A stretch of DNA of 64,000 bases from Rhizorhabdus dicambivorans (lineage in GTDB: Bacteria > Pseudomonadota > Alphaproteobacteria > Sphingomonadales > Sphingomonadaceae). The stretch spans positions 2,954,001-3,018,000 of the forward strand of contig NZ_CP023449.1 in the NCBI RefSeq assembly GCF_002355275.1, written 5' to 3'. A program made the position numbers and the translations under genes. Numbering within the stretch: the stretch's first letter is position 1; every line of letters starts with the position of its first letter. Shown one piece after another: positions 50,333 to 59,005 of this stretch. The notes beneath the pieces were generated by a model. It had not been told where the DNA came from. It was given only the letters and a program-made list of their open reading frames with translations, and did no database searches.

Positions 50333-51419
50333 GTCACCCCACCTACCCACGAGTAAGGACCGCAGCATAGCACCAAATCTTTCCGCGCCGCAACACAGAC
50401 CGCGCCCGCTGCCCCTGTTCCTCGAAATGCTGCGCAACGAAACCGCGGGAGACCCCGCCCGGATGCGCGCGGCGCTGGCCGGCCTGAAGGCCTATCAGGG
50501 CGCGCCCCGGCCGCCACGGCGGGCCGAGATGCCGGTGCTGGCGCGGATCGGGCGGGTGACGCTGCGGCGCTACGGGGCGGGCGGCCGGCCGGTTCTGTTC
50601 GTGCCATCCCTGATCAACGGCTCGGAGATTCTCGACCTCTCGATCGAGAATTCGATGATGTGCGGGCTCGCCGCGCGGGGGCTGGATCCGGTGCTGCTGG
50701 ACTGGGGCAGCCCGGCCCCGGAGGAGCGGGACACCGATGTCGGCGGGCATGTCGAGTCCTATATCCTTCCCGCGCTCGATGCGGTCGGCGGGGATGCGGT
50801 GCTGGCCGGCTATTGCCTGGGCGGGACGATGAGCATAGCCGCCGCGACGCTGCGCCCGCCCAAGGCGCTGATCCTTGTTGCGGCACCATGGGATTTCGCC
50901 GGCTTTTCTTCGCAGACGCGGAACGATCTGCTCGCCTTATGGCGCGCTGCGGAACCGCTGGCCGACCGGCTGGGCCTGCTGCCCGCCGAAGTGCTGCAGC
51001 AGATTTTCTGGCGGATCGATCCGGCCCGCACCATCGCGAAGTTCGAGCATTTCGCCGGAAAGGACCCAACCAGCACCGAGGGGCAGAATTACGTCGCGGT
51101 GGAAGACTGGGCCAATGACGGCCCGCCCATGCCCGTTGCCGCCGGCCGCGAGCTGATGGAGCATCTGATGGCGGGAAACCGCTCCGGCGCCCTGGACTGG
51201 AAGGTCGGCGGCAGGATCGTCGACCCGGGCGGCCTCTCCATCCCGACCCTCAACATCCTGTCCACGACGGACCGGATCACCCCCGCCGCGAGCGCCTGGG
51301 CCGGCGGCGAACGCATAGCCCTGGCCGAAGGGCATGTCGGCATGGTGGTCGGCCGCCGCGCGCCGGGCTCGCTCTGGAACCATATCTCCACATGGCTTTC
51401 GCAACTGCGAGACTCCTGA
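50331..51419 (+). CDS. phaC: PHA synthase-like alpha/beta hydrolase (PhaC family)
   Basis: About 362-residue alpha/beta hydrolase of the poly(3-hydroxyalkanoate) synthase family. The lipase-like box has Cys as nucleophile (GYCLGGTMS, Cys about 162), with the catalytic Asp in LSTTDRITP (about 314) and His in AEGHVGMVVG (about 333). VLFVPSLINGSEILDL replaces the usual PPWINKYYILDL. It is closer in size to class III PhaC than to class I (about 580). The first in-frame ATG (50331) overlaps the phaR start on the other strand; the next is at about 50427. The ketothiolase gene follows. Confidence 0.85.
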   Translation: MSPHLPTSKDRSIAPNLSAPQHRPRPLPLFLEMLRNETAGDPARMRAALAGLKAYQGAPRPPRRAEMPVLARIGRVTLRRYGAGGRPVLFVPSLINGSEILDLSIENSMMCGLAARGLDPVLLDWGSPAPEERDTDVGGHVESYILPALDAVGGDAVLAGYCLGGTMSIAAATLRPPKALILVAAPWDFAGFSSQTRNDLLALWRAAEPLADRLGLLPAEVLQQIFWRIDPARTIAKFEHFAGKDPTSTEGQNYVAVEDWANDGPPMPVAAGRELMEHLMAGNRSGALDWKVGGRIVDPGGLSIPTLNILSTTDRITPAASAWAGGERIALAEGHVGMVVGRRAPGSLWNHISTWLSQLRDS

Positions 51420-51507
51420 TAGGCCAGCGCCGCAAAACACAGGCGAGTCGGCGATCGGCCCTCGGGGGTGATCGTTCGCAACCGCGAAAATCGAGGCAGG
51501 AGCGATC

Positions 51508-52680
51508 ATGAGCGACATCGTTATCACCGGCGCCAAGCGTACCGCCGTAGGCAGCTTTCTCGGGTCCTTCGCGTCGACCCCGGCGCATGAACTGGGCCGC
51601 ATCGCGATCGAGGCCGCGCTCGCCCAGGCCGGAGTGGATGCGGCCGAGGTGCAGGAAGCCGTGCTCGGCCAGGTGCTGACCGCCGGCCAGGGCCAGAACC
51701 CGGCCCGCCAGGCGGCGATGAACGCCGGCATCCCCAAGGAGGCGACCGCCTTCGGCATCAACCAGGTCTGCGGATCGGGCCTGCGCGCCGTCGCCCTCGC
51801 CGCCCAGTCGATCCGGTGCGGCGACGCACGGGTCGTCGTGGCGGGCGGCCAGGAGAATATGTCGATGTCCACCCACGCGCAGAATCTGCGCGGCGGCACC
51901 AAGATGGGCAACGCCACCCTGCTCGACACGATGATCGTCGATGGCCTGACCGATGTGTTCAACGGCTATCATATGGGCATCACCGCCGAGAACCTGGCCG
52001 AGAAATACCAGATCAGCCGCGCCGACCAGGACGGCTTCGCGGTCGCCAGCCAGAACAAGGCCGAAGCCGCGCAGAAGGCCGGCCGGTTCAAGGACGAGAT
52101 CGCCGGCGTGACGCTGAAGACACGCAAGGGCGAGACGCTGGTCGATGCCGACGAATATATCCGCGCCGGCGCCACGATCGACGCGATGGCCGGCCTGAAG
52201 CCCGCCTTCAAGAAGGACGGCACCGTCACCGCCGCCAATGCCAGCGGGATCAACGACGGCGCGGCCGCGCTGGTGCTGATGTCGGCCGCCGACGCGGCGC
52301 AGCGCGGCGCCCCGGTGCTGGGCCGCATCGCCGGCTGGGCGACCTGCGGCGTCGATCCGTCGATCATGGGCATCGGCCCGGCCCCGGCGAGCAGGCTGGC
52401 GCTGGAGAAGGCAGGCTGGAAGATCGCGGACCTTGACCTGATCGAAGCGAACGAGGCGTTCGCCGCCCAGGCGCTGGCGGTGGGCAAGGAGCTCGGCTGG
52501 AACCCCGACATCGTCAACGTCAATGGCGGCGCGATCGCGATCGGCCATCCGATCGGCGCTTCGGGCGCCCGCGTGCTGACCACGCTGCTCTATGAGATGG
52601 GCCGCCGCGACGCGAAGAAGGGGCTGGTAACGCTGTGCATCGGTGGCGGCATGGGCATCGCCATGTGCATCGAGCGGTAG
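51508..52680 (+). CDS. phaA: Acetyl-CoA acetyltransferase (beta-ketothiolase)
   Basis: 390-residue thiolase that condenses two acetyl-CoA to acetoacetyl-CoA for PHA synthesis, or the reverse. Active-site Cys88 in [11 protein letters not shown], His about 346 in [11 protein letters not shown] and Cys about 377 in LCIGGGMG are all present. The length matches PhaA/AtoB. It follows phaC by 88 bases; no phaB reductase is in the window. The stop codon is the first three bases of repeat E2. Confidence 0.92.
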   Translation: MSDIVITGAKRTAVGSFLGSFASTPAHELGRIAIEAALAQAGVDAAEVQEAVLGQVLTAGQGQNPARQAAMNAGIPKEATAFGINQVCGSGLRAVALAAQSIRCGDARVVVAGGQENMSMSTHAQNLRGGTKMGNATLLDTMIVDGLTDVFNGYHMGITAENLAEKYQISRADQDGFAVASQNKAEAAQKAGRFKDEIAGVTLKTRKGETLVDADEYIRAGATIDAMAGLKPAFKKDGTVTAANASGINDGAAALVLMSAADAAQRGAPVLGRIAGWATCGVDPSIMGIGPAPASRLALEKAGWKIADLDLIEANEAFAAQALAVGKELGWNPDIVNVNGGAIAIGHPIGASGARVLTTLLYEMGRRDAKKGLVTLCIGGGMGIAMCIER

Positions 52681-52782
52681 AGCCTTTCACGATCCGATTG
52701 CATCGGCTCGTGGACTCTACCTTGTCGTTTTACCGCGATTTCCGAGTCGGCAGGTGTTTCCATCTGCCTAGAAATCGCTCTA
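52678..52782. repeat. Family E palindromic element, copy 2
   Basis: 105 bp with TAGAGC/GCTCTA ends. The TAG at its left end is the phaA stop codon. Internally CCGATTGCATCGG and GCGATTTC...GAAATCGC enclosing GGCAGGTG/CATCTGCC, as in copy 1 at 14643. It probably folds into two adjacent hairpins that end phaA transcripts. Confidence 0.9.
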
Positions 52783-52810
52783 GGCGGATCGCCCTTTAAC
52801 CCATCCTCAA

Positions 52811-52838
52811 TCAATCGGCGGTCTAATAGGCCGATTGA
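52811..52838 (+). promoter_or_regulatory. Inverted repeat upstream of the PilZ gene
   Basis: TCAATCGGC / GCCGATTGA with a 10-base loop (GGTCTAATAG), 18 bases before the PilZ start, with extra CAATC half-copies on both sides (CAATCAATCGGC; GATTGAGTCAATCG). It is a likely operator or 5'-UTR hairpin. Confidence 0.5.
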
Positions 52839-52856
52839 GTCAATCGAGGGATGGTC

Positions 52857-53246
52857 ATGAGCGACATCGCCGGGGAAGCCTCCGGACTGCCGGGCAAGCG
52901 TTCGCGCAAGCGCGACAGCCTGTTGCTCATGGGCACGATCAAGGCGGCGGGCGACTATGTCCGCGAAACCCAGCCGATCCGCATCCGCAACCTATCCTCC
53001 ACCGGCCTGATGGCGGTTTCCAGTGCCGAATATGATCTCGGCGCGATCGTCGAGATCGGCATCAAGGGAATCGGCCTCGTCGCGGGTGAGGTCGTGTGGG
53101 TGCGCGACGGCAAGATGGGGATCACCTTCCAGGAGACAATCGATCCGCTGCGCGCGCGCCGACAGGTCGCGCCGGGCGATGACGAGCATCTCCGCAAGAT
53201 CGTCGACATCGGACGAATCCGCAGGCCCGGATTGAAGATCGACTGA
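52857..53246 (+). CDS. PilZ-domain protein, possible c-di-GMP receptor
   Basis: About 129-residue single PilZ domain. The Arg-rich lead KRSRKRDSLLL and the (D/N)xSxxG motif NLSSTGLMAVSS are both present, consistent with cyclic-di-GMP binding; GEVVWVRDGKMGITFQE is the usual C-terminal strand (W and GI.F). ATG at 52857 is preferred because GAGGG lies 6 bases before it; the ATG at 52851 touches that GAGGG directly. Such proteins often regulate motility or surface polysaccharide. No neighbour is an obvious partner. Confidence 0.85.
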   Translation: MSDIAGEASGLPGKRSRKRDSLLLMGTIKAAGDYVRETQPIRIRNLSSTGLMAVSSAEYDLGAIVEIGIKGIGLVAGEVVWVRDGKMGITFQETIDPLRARRQVAPGDDEHLRKIVDIGRIRRPGLKID

Positions 53247-53342
53247 GATCTTTCAGGCGCGCAGCCCCGTTCCCTCCGGGCGGTGCCCTGAACGCAATCG
53301 GAGGTGCTGGGTCCAGGGAAAAGCCCGACAAACGTCATCGGC

Positions 53343-53361
53343 GGAAGCGCGTAGCGCTTCC
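53343..53361. terminator. Hairpin between convergent PilZ and DUF465 genes
   Basis: Perfect 8-bp stem GGAAGCGC-gta-GCGCTTCC between the two convergent 3' ends. There is no long T-run on either strand. Confidence 0.5.
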
Positions 53362-53389
53362 ACCTCAAACGATCAGGCTTTGGGGGACT

Positions 53390-53545
53390 TCAAAGGCGCG
53401 CGAGCGCTTCCTTGATCTTCAGCTTCTGCTTCTTCAATTGGCTGATCAGCATCATGTCAGGTGCTGGTCGGCGGTTCTCGACCTCGATCCGGGCTTCGAT
53501 GCCGGCATGCTTGGCGAGCATTGCGGACGAATGGGTAGTCGACAT
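53390..53545 (-). CDS. DUF465 (YdcH-like) small helical protein
   Basis: 51 residues: MSTTHSSAMLAKHAGIEARI, then EVENRRPAPDMMLISQLKK and KLKIKEALARL. The helix-hairpin pattern ending in LKKQKLKIKEAL is DUF465, small cytoplasmic proteins of unknown function. It was found by reading the minus strand; GGAGACAG lies before the ATG. It is divergent from a second DUF465 gene at 53738. Confidence 0.88.
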   Translation of the reverse strand: MSTTHSSAMLAKHAGIEARIEVENRRPAPDMMLISQLKKQKLKIKEALARL

Positions 53546-53737
53546 TGAGTCTGTCTCCTTTCACTCCGACTGGGTCGACCAATAGATCATGATTCGCACC
53601 GCCTGTCTCGCTCAAAAACATGGTTGAGCGGAAGTTGGGCACGATTGGCCGTGACGCATTGGAAACAGGCGGGAAAGGCCTTTGACGGGCTTGAGCGCGG
53701 AGGGTCTCTGCCGCTAGCATCACCCCATCTGGACCGG

Positions 53738-53950
53738 ATGCGGAGCGAGTCGTTGGACAGCGAGGTGATAGCGCGACGAATCGAACTTCTGCGTCAGGAA
53801 CATGGCGATCTGGAAGCCGCGATCGAAGCACTCCAGAGCGCGCCTGCCATCGACCAGTTGCAGATCGCGCGGATCAAGAAGCGGAAGCTGCGCCTCAAGG
53901 ACGAGATTTCGATGCTCGAAGACATGCTGATCCCCGACATCATCGCGTGA
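53738..53950 (+). CDS. DUF465 (YdcH-like) protein, second copy
   Basis: 70 residues from the ATG at 53738 (MRSESLDSEVIARRIELLRQ), ending RIKKRKLRLKDEISMLEDML. The IARIKKRKLRLKDEI segment is the DUF465 hallmark. The longer frame from 53624 is not family-like. It is paired head-to-head with the 53390-53545 gene; the 190-base gap between them should hold both promoters. Confidence 0.85.
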   Translation: MRSESLDSEVIARRIELLRQEHGDLEAAIEALQSAPAIDQLQIARIKKRKLRLKDEISMLEDMLIPDIIA

Positions 53951-53956
53951 TTTGTT

Positions 53957-54014
53957 TGCCCTCAAGCACCGGGCGGCCAGCATCCGCTGGCTATGGCTTT
54001 CGTCGCATAGCAAC
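53957..54014. repeat. Family F element, copy 3 (short/degenerate)
   Basis: TTGCCCTCAAGCACCGGGCG then CAGCATCCGCTGGCTATGGC and TTTCGTCGCATAGCAACAAG. It matches the left part of copy 2 (TAGCCCTCATACGCCGGGCG; GGCTATCCTCGCAATAAGC) but lacks the rest. It lies directly before a family D element. Confidence 0.55.
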
Positions 54015-54022
54015 AAGGCACC

Positions 54023-54114
54023 CGTCACCCTGAACTTGTTTCAGGGTCCACTCCACGGCCCGCTCCCACACGCTCCCGTGGACGAGTGGATGCTGAAACA
54101 GGTTCAGCATGACG
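54023..54114. repeat. Family D palindromic element, copy 2
   Basis: 92 bp: CGTCACCCTGAACTTGTTTC to GAAACAGGTTCAGCATGACG, inner CTCCCGTGGACG. It lies between the DUF465 gene and the dksA stop (convergent). Confidence 0.92.
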
Positions 54115-54218
54115 GCGAAAATTGACGCTTCTGGACCTTCCGGACGTCAACTGATGTCACGCCCGTGTCGCGAGGATCGGTACCCGGCTGCCGAGGCCCA
54201 AACAAAAACGCGAGGAAC

Positions 54219-54668
54219 CTACTCCTCGCGACTCACCTTCTCGTTCCGCTCGTGGCGCTCCTGCGCCTCGAGGGTCATGGTGGCGATCGGGCGGGCTTCG
54301 AGGCGGCCCAGCGAGATCGGCTCGCCGGTCACTTCGCAATAGCCATATTCGCCTTCCTCGATCCGTCGCAGCGCCGCGTCGATCTTCGAGATAAGCTTGC
54401 GCTGGCGATCACGGGTGCGCAGTTCGATCGACCAATCGGTTTCGCTCGATGCGCGATCGGTGAGATCGGGTTCGCGGAGCGAGTCGATCTGGAGCTGCTG
54501 GAGGGTGCCAGCCGATTCCTTGAGGATCGCTTCCTTCCAGTCGAGCAGCTTGGCCCTGAAATAGGCAAGCTGCCTATCGTTCATGAAAGGTTCGTCAGGC
54601 GAGGGCCTGTATCCTTCGTCGAGATCCACTGCAGACACGTTACCGGCCCTCGACCATAAAAACGCCAC
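54219..54668 (-). CDS. dksA: DksA/TraR family transcription factor
   Basis: About 149-residue RNA-polymerase secondary-channel factor acting with ppGpp in the stringent response. The alphaproteobacterial N-terminus (NVSAVDLDEGYRPSPDEPFM), the coiled coil (NDRQLAYFRAKLLDWKEAIL) and DWSIELRTRDRQRKLISKID are present. The zinc-finger region reads GYCEVTGEPISLGRLEARPI and ATMTLEAQERHER: only the first of the four canonical Cys remains (pattern C-T-T-A), so zinc binding by four Cys is impossible. The start may be the first Met or a later one (MNDRQ at about 54584). Confidence 0.92.
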   Translation of the reverse strand: MAFLWSRAGNVSAVDLDEGYRPSPDEPFMNDRQLAYFRAKLLDWKEAILKESAGTLQQLQIDSLREPDLTDRASSETDWSIELRTRDRQRKLISKIDAALRRIEEGEYGYCEVTGEPISLGRLEARPIATMTLEAQERHERNEKVSREE

Positions 54669-54770
54669 TCAGCGACGATGCCATCCGACTCTCCGCCTTG
54701 CCCTCGAGCCCCTTCCGCCGGCCCATTGGCCTGGCCGGGGATCGGCCCGCGGCGGCCTATAGACAGCGAA

Positions 54771-54807
54771 GCGCCCGCGCACAAGCGGCGAGGCTGTGCG
54801 CGGGCGC
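54771..54807. terminator. Strong 13-bp hairpin between dksA and the repeat-protein gene
   Basis: GCGCCCGCGCACA / TGTGCGCGGGCGC with an 11-base loop. It lies downstream of the minus-strand gene at 54852-55406 and upstream of dksA, so it probably ends the former transcript; no T-run follows. Confidence 0.55.
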
Positions 54808-54851
54808 AGAAACTTGGGGATTATTGGGGGTATAAACCCAAACGATCCAAT

Positions 54852-55406
54852 TTATCCGGCCGGCGGAGAGCTCGCCTTGGCCGCGGCCTCCAATTGCGCC
54901 TGGGTCATACCGATCACGGCGCCGTTGGGCCCCTGGACGATCGCGCTCTTCGGAAGCTTGGCCTTGACGTTGGGCGTCGCCACGGTGACGAGATCACCCT
55001 CGATCGCCTCGATCGTTCCCACGGCACCGCCATTCTGATCGCTGATCGCGATCCCGGGCGCTAGCGAGGCAAGGAACTTCTCCTGCTGGGATGCCGAGGC
55101 GCCCTTGGCCGCGGCCTCAAGCTCCGCCTTGGTCATGCCGATCGCGAAGCCGTTGTCGGTCTTGGCGAAGGACTTGACCGGGATGCTGGCCTTGATCGAC
55201 CCGGTATCCACCACGGCGACGTCGCCGTTGACCGAAGCGATCGTGCCGACCGCGCCGCCCTTCGCGTCGGTCACCGCCGCGCCCGCCGTCACGTTCACGG
55301 CAGCAGCCGGGGCGGCTGCGGGCGCGGTTTCCTGGGCTGGCGCGATGGCCGGCACCGCAGCGGCCGAAAGCAGGGCAGTGGCAAGAAAAGCAGCTCGTAA
55401 ACTCAC
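54852..55406 (-). CDS. Secreted protein with two tandem PRC-barrel-like repeats
   Basis: 184 residues from a GTG start at 55406 with AAGGAGT 6 bases upstream. A signal peptide ([21 protein letters not shown]) and an Ala/Pro linker precede two similar units: about 48-111 ([20 protein letters not shown] ... [18 protein letters not shown]) and about 116-180 ([20 protein letters not shown] ... [18 protein letters not shown]). Each looks like a PRC-barrel-type strand set (V.D..G..VG.I) followed by a short helix. It is a periplasmic or envelope protein of unknown function, common in sphingomonads. Divergent from serS. Confidence 0.8.
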   Translation of the reverse strand: MSLRAAFLATALLSAAAVPAIAPAQETAPAAAPAAAVNVTAGAAVTDAKGGAVGTIASVNGDVAVVDTGSIKASIPVKSFAKTDNGFAIGMTKAELEAAAKGASASQQEKFLASLAPGIAISDQNGGAVGTIEAIEGDLVTVATPNVKAKLPKSAIVQGPNGAVIGMTQAQLEAAAKASSPPAG

Positions 55407-55598
55407 ATCGATACTCCTTGGCTGACGGGTTTGACCAAAGGACGCCCGGAACCGCCACGCTGTTCCACTCTTTTTCGGCCAGTCGCGCCGATCGCGGGGC
55501 GAAACGACCATCGTTTCGGCGCCACCCGTGCAACCCCTGCCCGGCTCGATGGTTGGCGGGCGGTTGCGTGCGGAAGGCATCGAGGCCATAGGGCGGCG

Positions 55599-56872
<1,274 letters not shown>

Positions 56873-56876
<4 letters not shown>

Positions 56877-57637
56877 GAATCCTGCTGACCAATGACGACG
56901 GCGTGAACGCGCCGGGGCTCGCCGTGCTGGAGCGGATCGCGCGCAAGCTGTCCGACGATGTGACCATCGTCGCGCCCTCCAGCGAGAAATCGGGCGCGGG
57001 CCGCTCGCTCACCCTCACCCAGCCCCTGCGGCTGCACCAGCGTGGCGAGAAACGCTACGCGGTCGCGGGCACGCCCACCGATTCGGTGATGATGGCCCTG
57101 TCGCTCGTCATGAAGGGCGGCCCGCCGGACCTGATCCTCTCAGGCGTCAACCGTGGCGCCAATCTGGGCGAGGACGTCAGCTATTCGGGGACCGTATCGG
57201 CGGCGATGGAAGGCGCGCTGGCCGGCATCCGCTCGATCGCGCTGAGCCAGATCTACGCCAAGTCCGGCGCCGGCCCCAATGTCAGCTTCGCCGCGGCCGA
57301 GGCGTGGGGTGAACGGGTGCTCCGCCCCCTGATCGAGGCACCCTGGCAGCCCCGCACCCTGTTCAACATCAACTTTCCAGCGCGCGACCCCGATCAGGTT
57401 CTGGGCATCCGCGTCGTGCCGCAGGGCCTGCGCGACTATGGCCAGACCGAGATCATCCAGCGCACCGATCCGCGCGGCTTCGACTATTACTGGCTGAAGC
57501 TGGCGGGCATGCCGCACACCCCCGCCCACAGTACCGATCTGGAAGCCGCCGCCGATGGCTGGGTGACGGTGACGCCGCTCCACTGCGACATGACCAACCA
57601 TGGCGCGCTGGCGGCGGCGACGGAGCTGTACCGCTAG
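56873..57637 (+). CDS. surE: 5'-nucleotidase / survival protein SurE
   Basis: 254-residue metal-dependent phosphatase acting on nucleoside 5'-monophosphates and exopolyphosphate. It has the N-terminal metal site [14 protein letters not shown], then [14 protein letters not shown] and [20 protein letters not shown]. Length normal. It overlaps serS by 4 bases. A family B element follows. Confidence 0.95.
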
Positions 57638-57672
57638 ATCCAGCCGATATATCCGCCCGACATGTCCTCCTC

Positions 57673-57763
57673 GTCATTCCCGCGCAGGCGGGAATCCATA
57701 ATCTCCGAACCGCAAGAGGTTCGGACTCAAGAGAATATGGATTCCCGCCTGCGCGGGAATGAC
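57673..57763. repeat. Family B palindromic element, copy 3 (diverged)
   Basis: 91 bp: GTCATTCCCGCGCAGGCGGG to CCCGCCTGCGCGGGAATGAC, symmetrical, with an inner hairpin CCGAAC-cgcaagag-GTTCGG. It shares the ATTCC...GGAATCCAT ends with the other copies, but both arms are of one type. Confidence 0.85.
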
Positions 57764-57844
57764 GATCAAGGGAGCCACCGCAGATATCCGGCAAGGTAGC
57801 CACAGCGGGCTGGCATCGGCGGCGAAGACTGCTAACAGGTCGGC

Positions 57845-59005
57845 ATGGCCCTGCCCGTTCGACGCTCGACCGCCGCGGCGCTGACCGCCGCCCTGATGCT
57901 CACTTCGGCCTGCATTCCTGCGGTCGATCGCGCCGAAACCCGGCGTCCCGCCCCCTCTGCGCCGGCCCGTGCCAAGAGCCCGCCCCGCATGCCCGAATCG
58001 GCACAAGCGGCGAGGCCCGCCCCGCCGCCGACAGCGGCCGAGATGCAGCCGGTGGTGCCCGGCCCGCCGCCACCGCCCGTATCCGAAGCCGCCCCCACTC
58101 CGCCGCCGCCGGCCTGGCAGGTGAAGGTGGTGGCGCCGGCGGCGGTCGAGGTGGTGCCGTCGACCTATGTGGTGAAGAAGGGCGACACCCTGCGCGGCAT
58201 ATCCGAGGCGACCGGCGCCGGATCCGAGACGATCGCGCGGGTCAACAACATCGCCGCCCCGTTCAAGATCATCGTCGGCCAGAAGCTCAAGATCCCGGGC
58301 GGCCGCTATCACAAGGTCGGCAAGGGCGAGACCGGCATCGCCATATCGCGCGCCTATGGCGTCGAATGGACGCGGATCGCCCAGCTCAACGAGCTGGAGG
58401 AGCCCTATGTCCTGCGCGAAGGCCAGCGGCTGATGCTGCCGAGCCAGAAGGAGGTCGCGGGGATGAGCGCCGACCAGCGCGCCGCCGCCTTCCGGCTGGA
58501 CATCGAGGACCTGATCTCGGGCTCGGAACCCGCGCTCGCCACCCGCGAGAAGCCGGCGGCGCCGGTCTCCACGCCCAAGCCGGTGGCGCCGACGGTGCCG
58601 GTGGCCGAGCCGCAACGCTTCGCCGGGCGGTTCGACTGGCCGGTGCGCGGGCCGATCCTGCGCGGCTTCGGGTCGATCGGCAGCGGCCAGCGCAACGACG
58701 GCATCAATATCGGCGTGGCCCAAGGCAGCCCGGTCGCCGCTGCCGCGGACGGTGTGGTCGCCTATGTCGGGCAGGATATCCCCGCCTATGGCACGCTGAT
58801 CCTGCTGCGCCATGGCGACGGCTGGATCAGCGCCTATGGCTATGCCGACAGCATTACCGTTTCGCGCGGCCAGAAGGTGGTGCGCGGCCAGACGATCGCG
58901 AAGAGCGGGGTCAGCCCCTATAGCGGCCAGCCACAGCTGCATTTCGAAATCAGGAACGGGCTGAAGCCGGTGAATCCGGCTAACTATCTGTCCTCGCGCA
59001 GCTAG
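57845..59005 (+). CDS. nlpD: NlpD-like lipoprotein (LysM + degenerate M23)
   Basis: 386-residue outer-membrane lipoprotein, inferred activator of a periplasmic amidase in cell separation. The lipobox LTSAC (Cys about 22) is followed by a Pro-rich linker, two LysM domains (about 105-150 YVVKKGDTLRGISEATGAG; 153-198 HKVGKGETGIAISRAYG) and an M23 domain (about 260-380). Zinc ligands are missing as in NlpD: NDGINIG instead of HxGxD and QLHFEIR instead of HxHFEI. So it is probably not a peptidase itself. The order surE-nlpD supports the call. Its stop shares CTAG with the convergent SulP stop. Confidence 0.88.
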   Translation: MALPVRRSTAAALTAALMLTSACIPAVDRAETRRPAPSAPARAKSPPRMPESAQAARPAPPPTAAEMQPVVPGPPPPPVSEAAPTPPPPAWQVKVVAPAAVEVVPSTYVVKKGDTLRGISEATGAGSETIARVNNIAAPFKIIVGQKLKIPGGRYHKVGKGETGIAISRAYGVEWTRIAQLNELEEPYVLREGQRLMLPSQKEVAGMSADQRAAAFRLDIEDLISGSEPALATREKPAAPVSTPKPVAPTVPVAEPQRFAGRFDWPVRGPILRGFGSIGSGQRNDGINIGVAQGSPVAAAADGVVAYVGQDIPAYGTLILLRHGDGWISAYGYADSITVSRGQKVVRGQTIAKSGVSPYSGQPQLHFEIRNGLKPVNPANYLSSRS

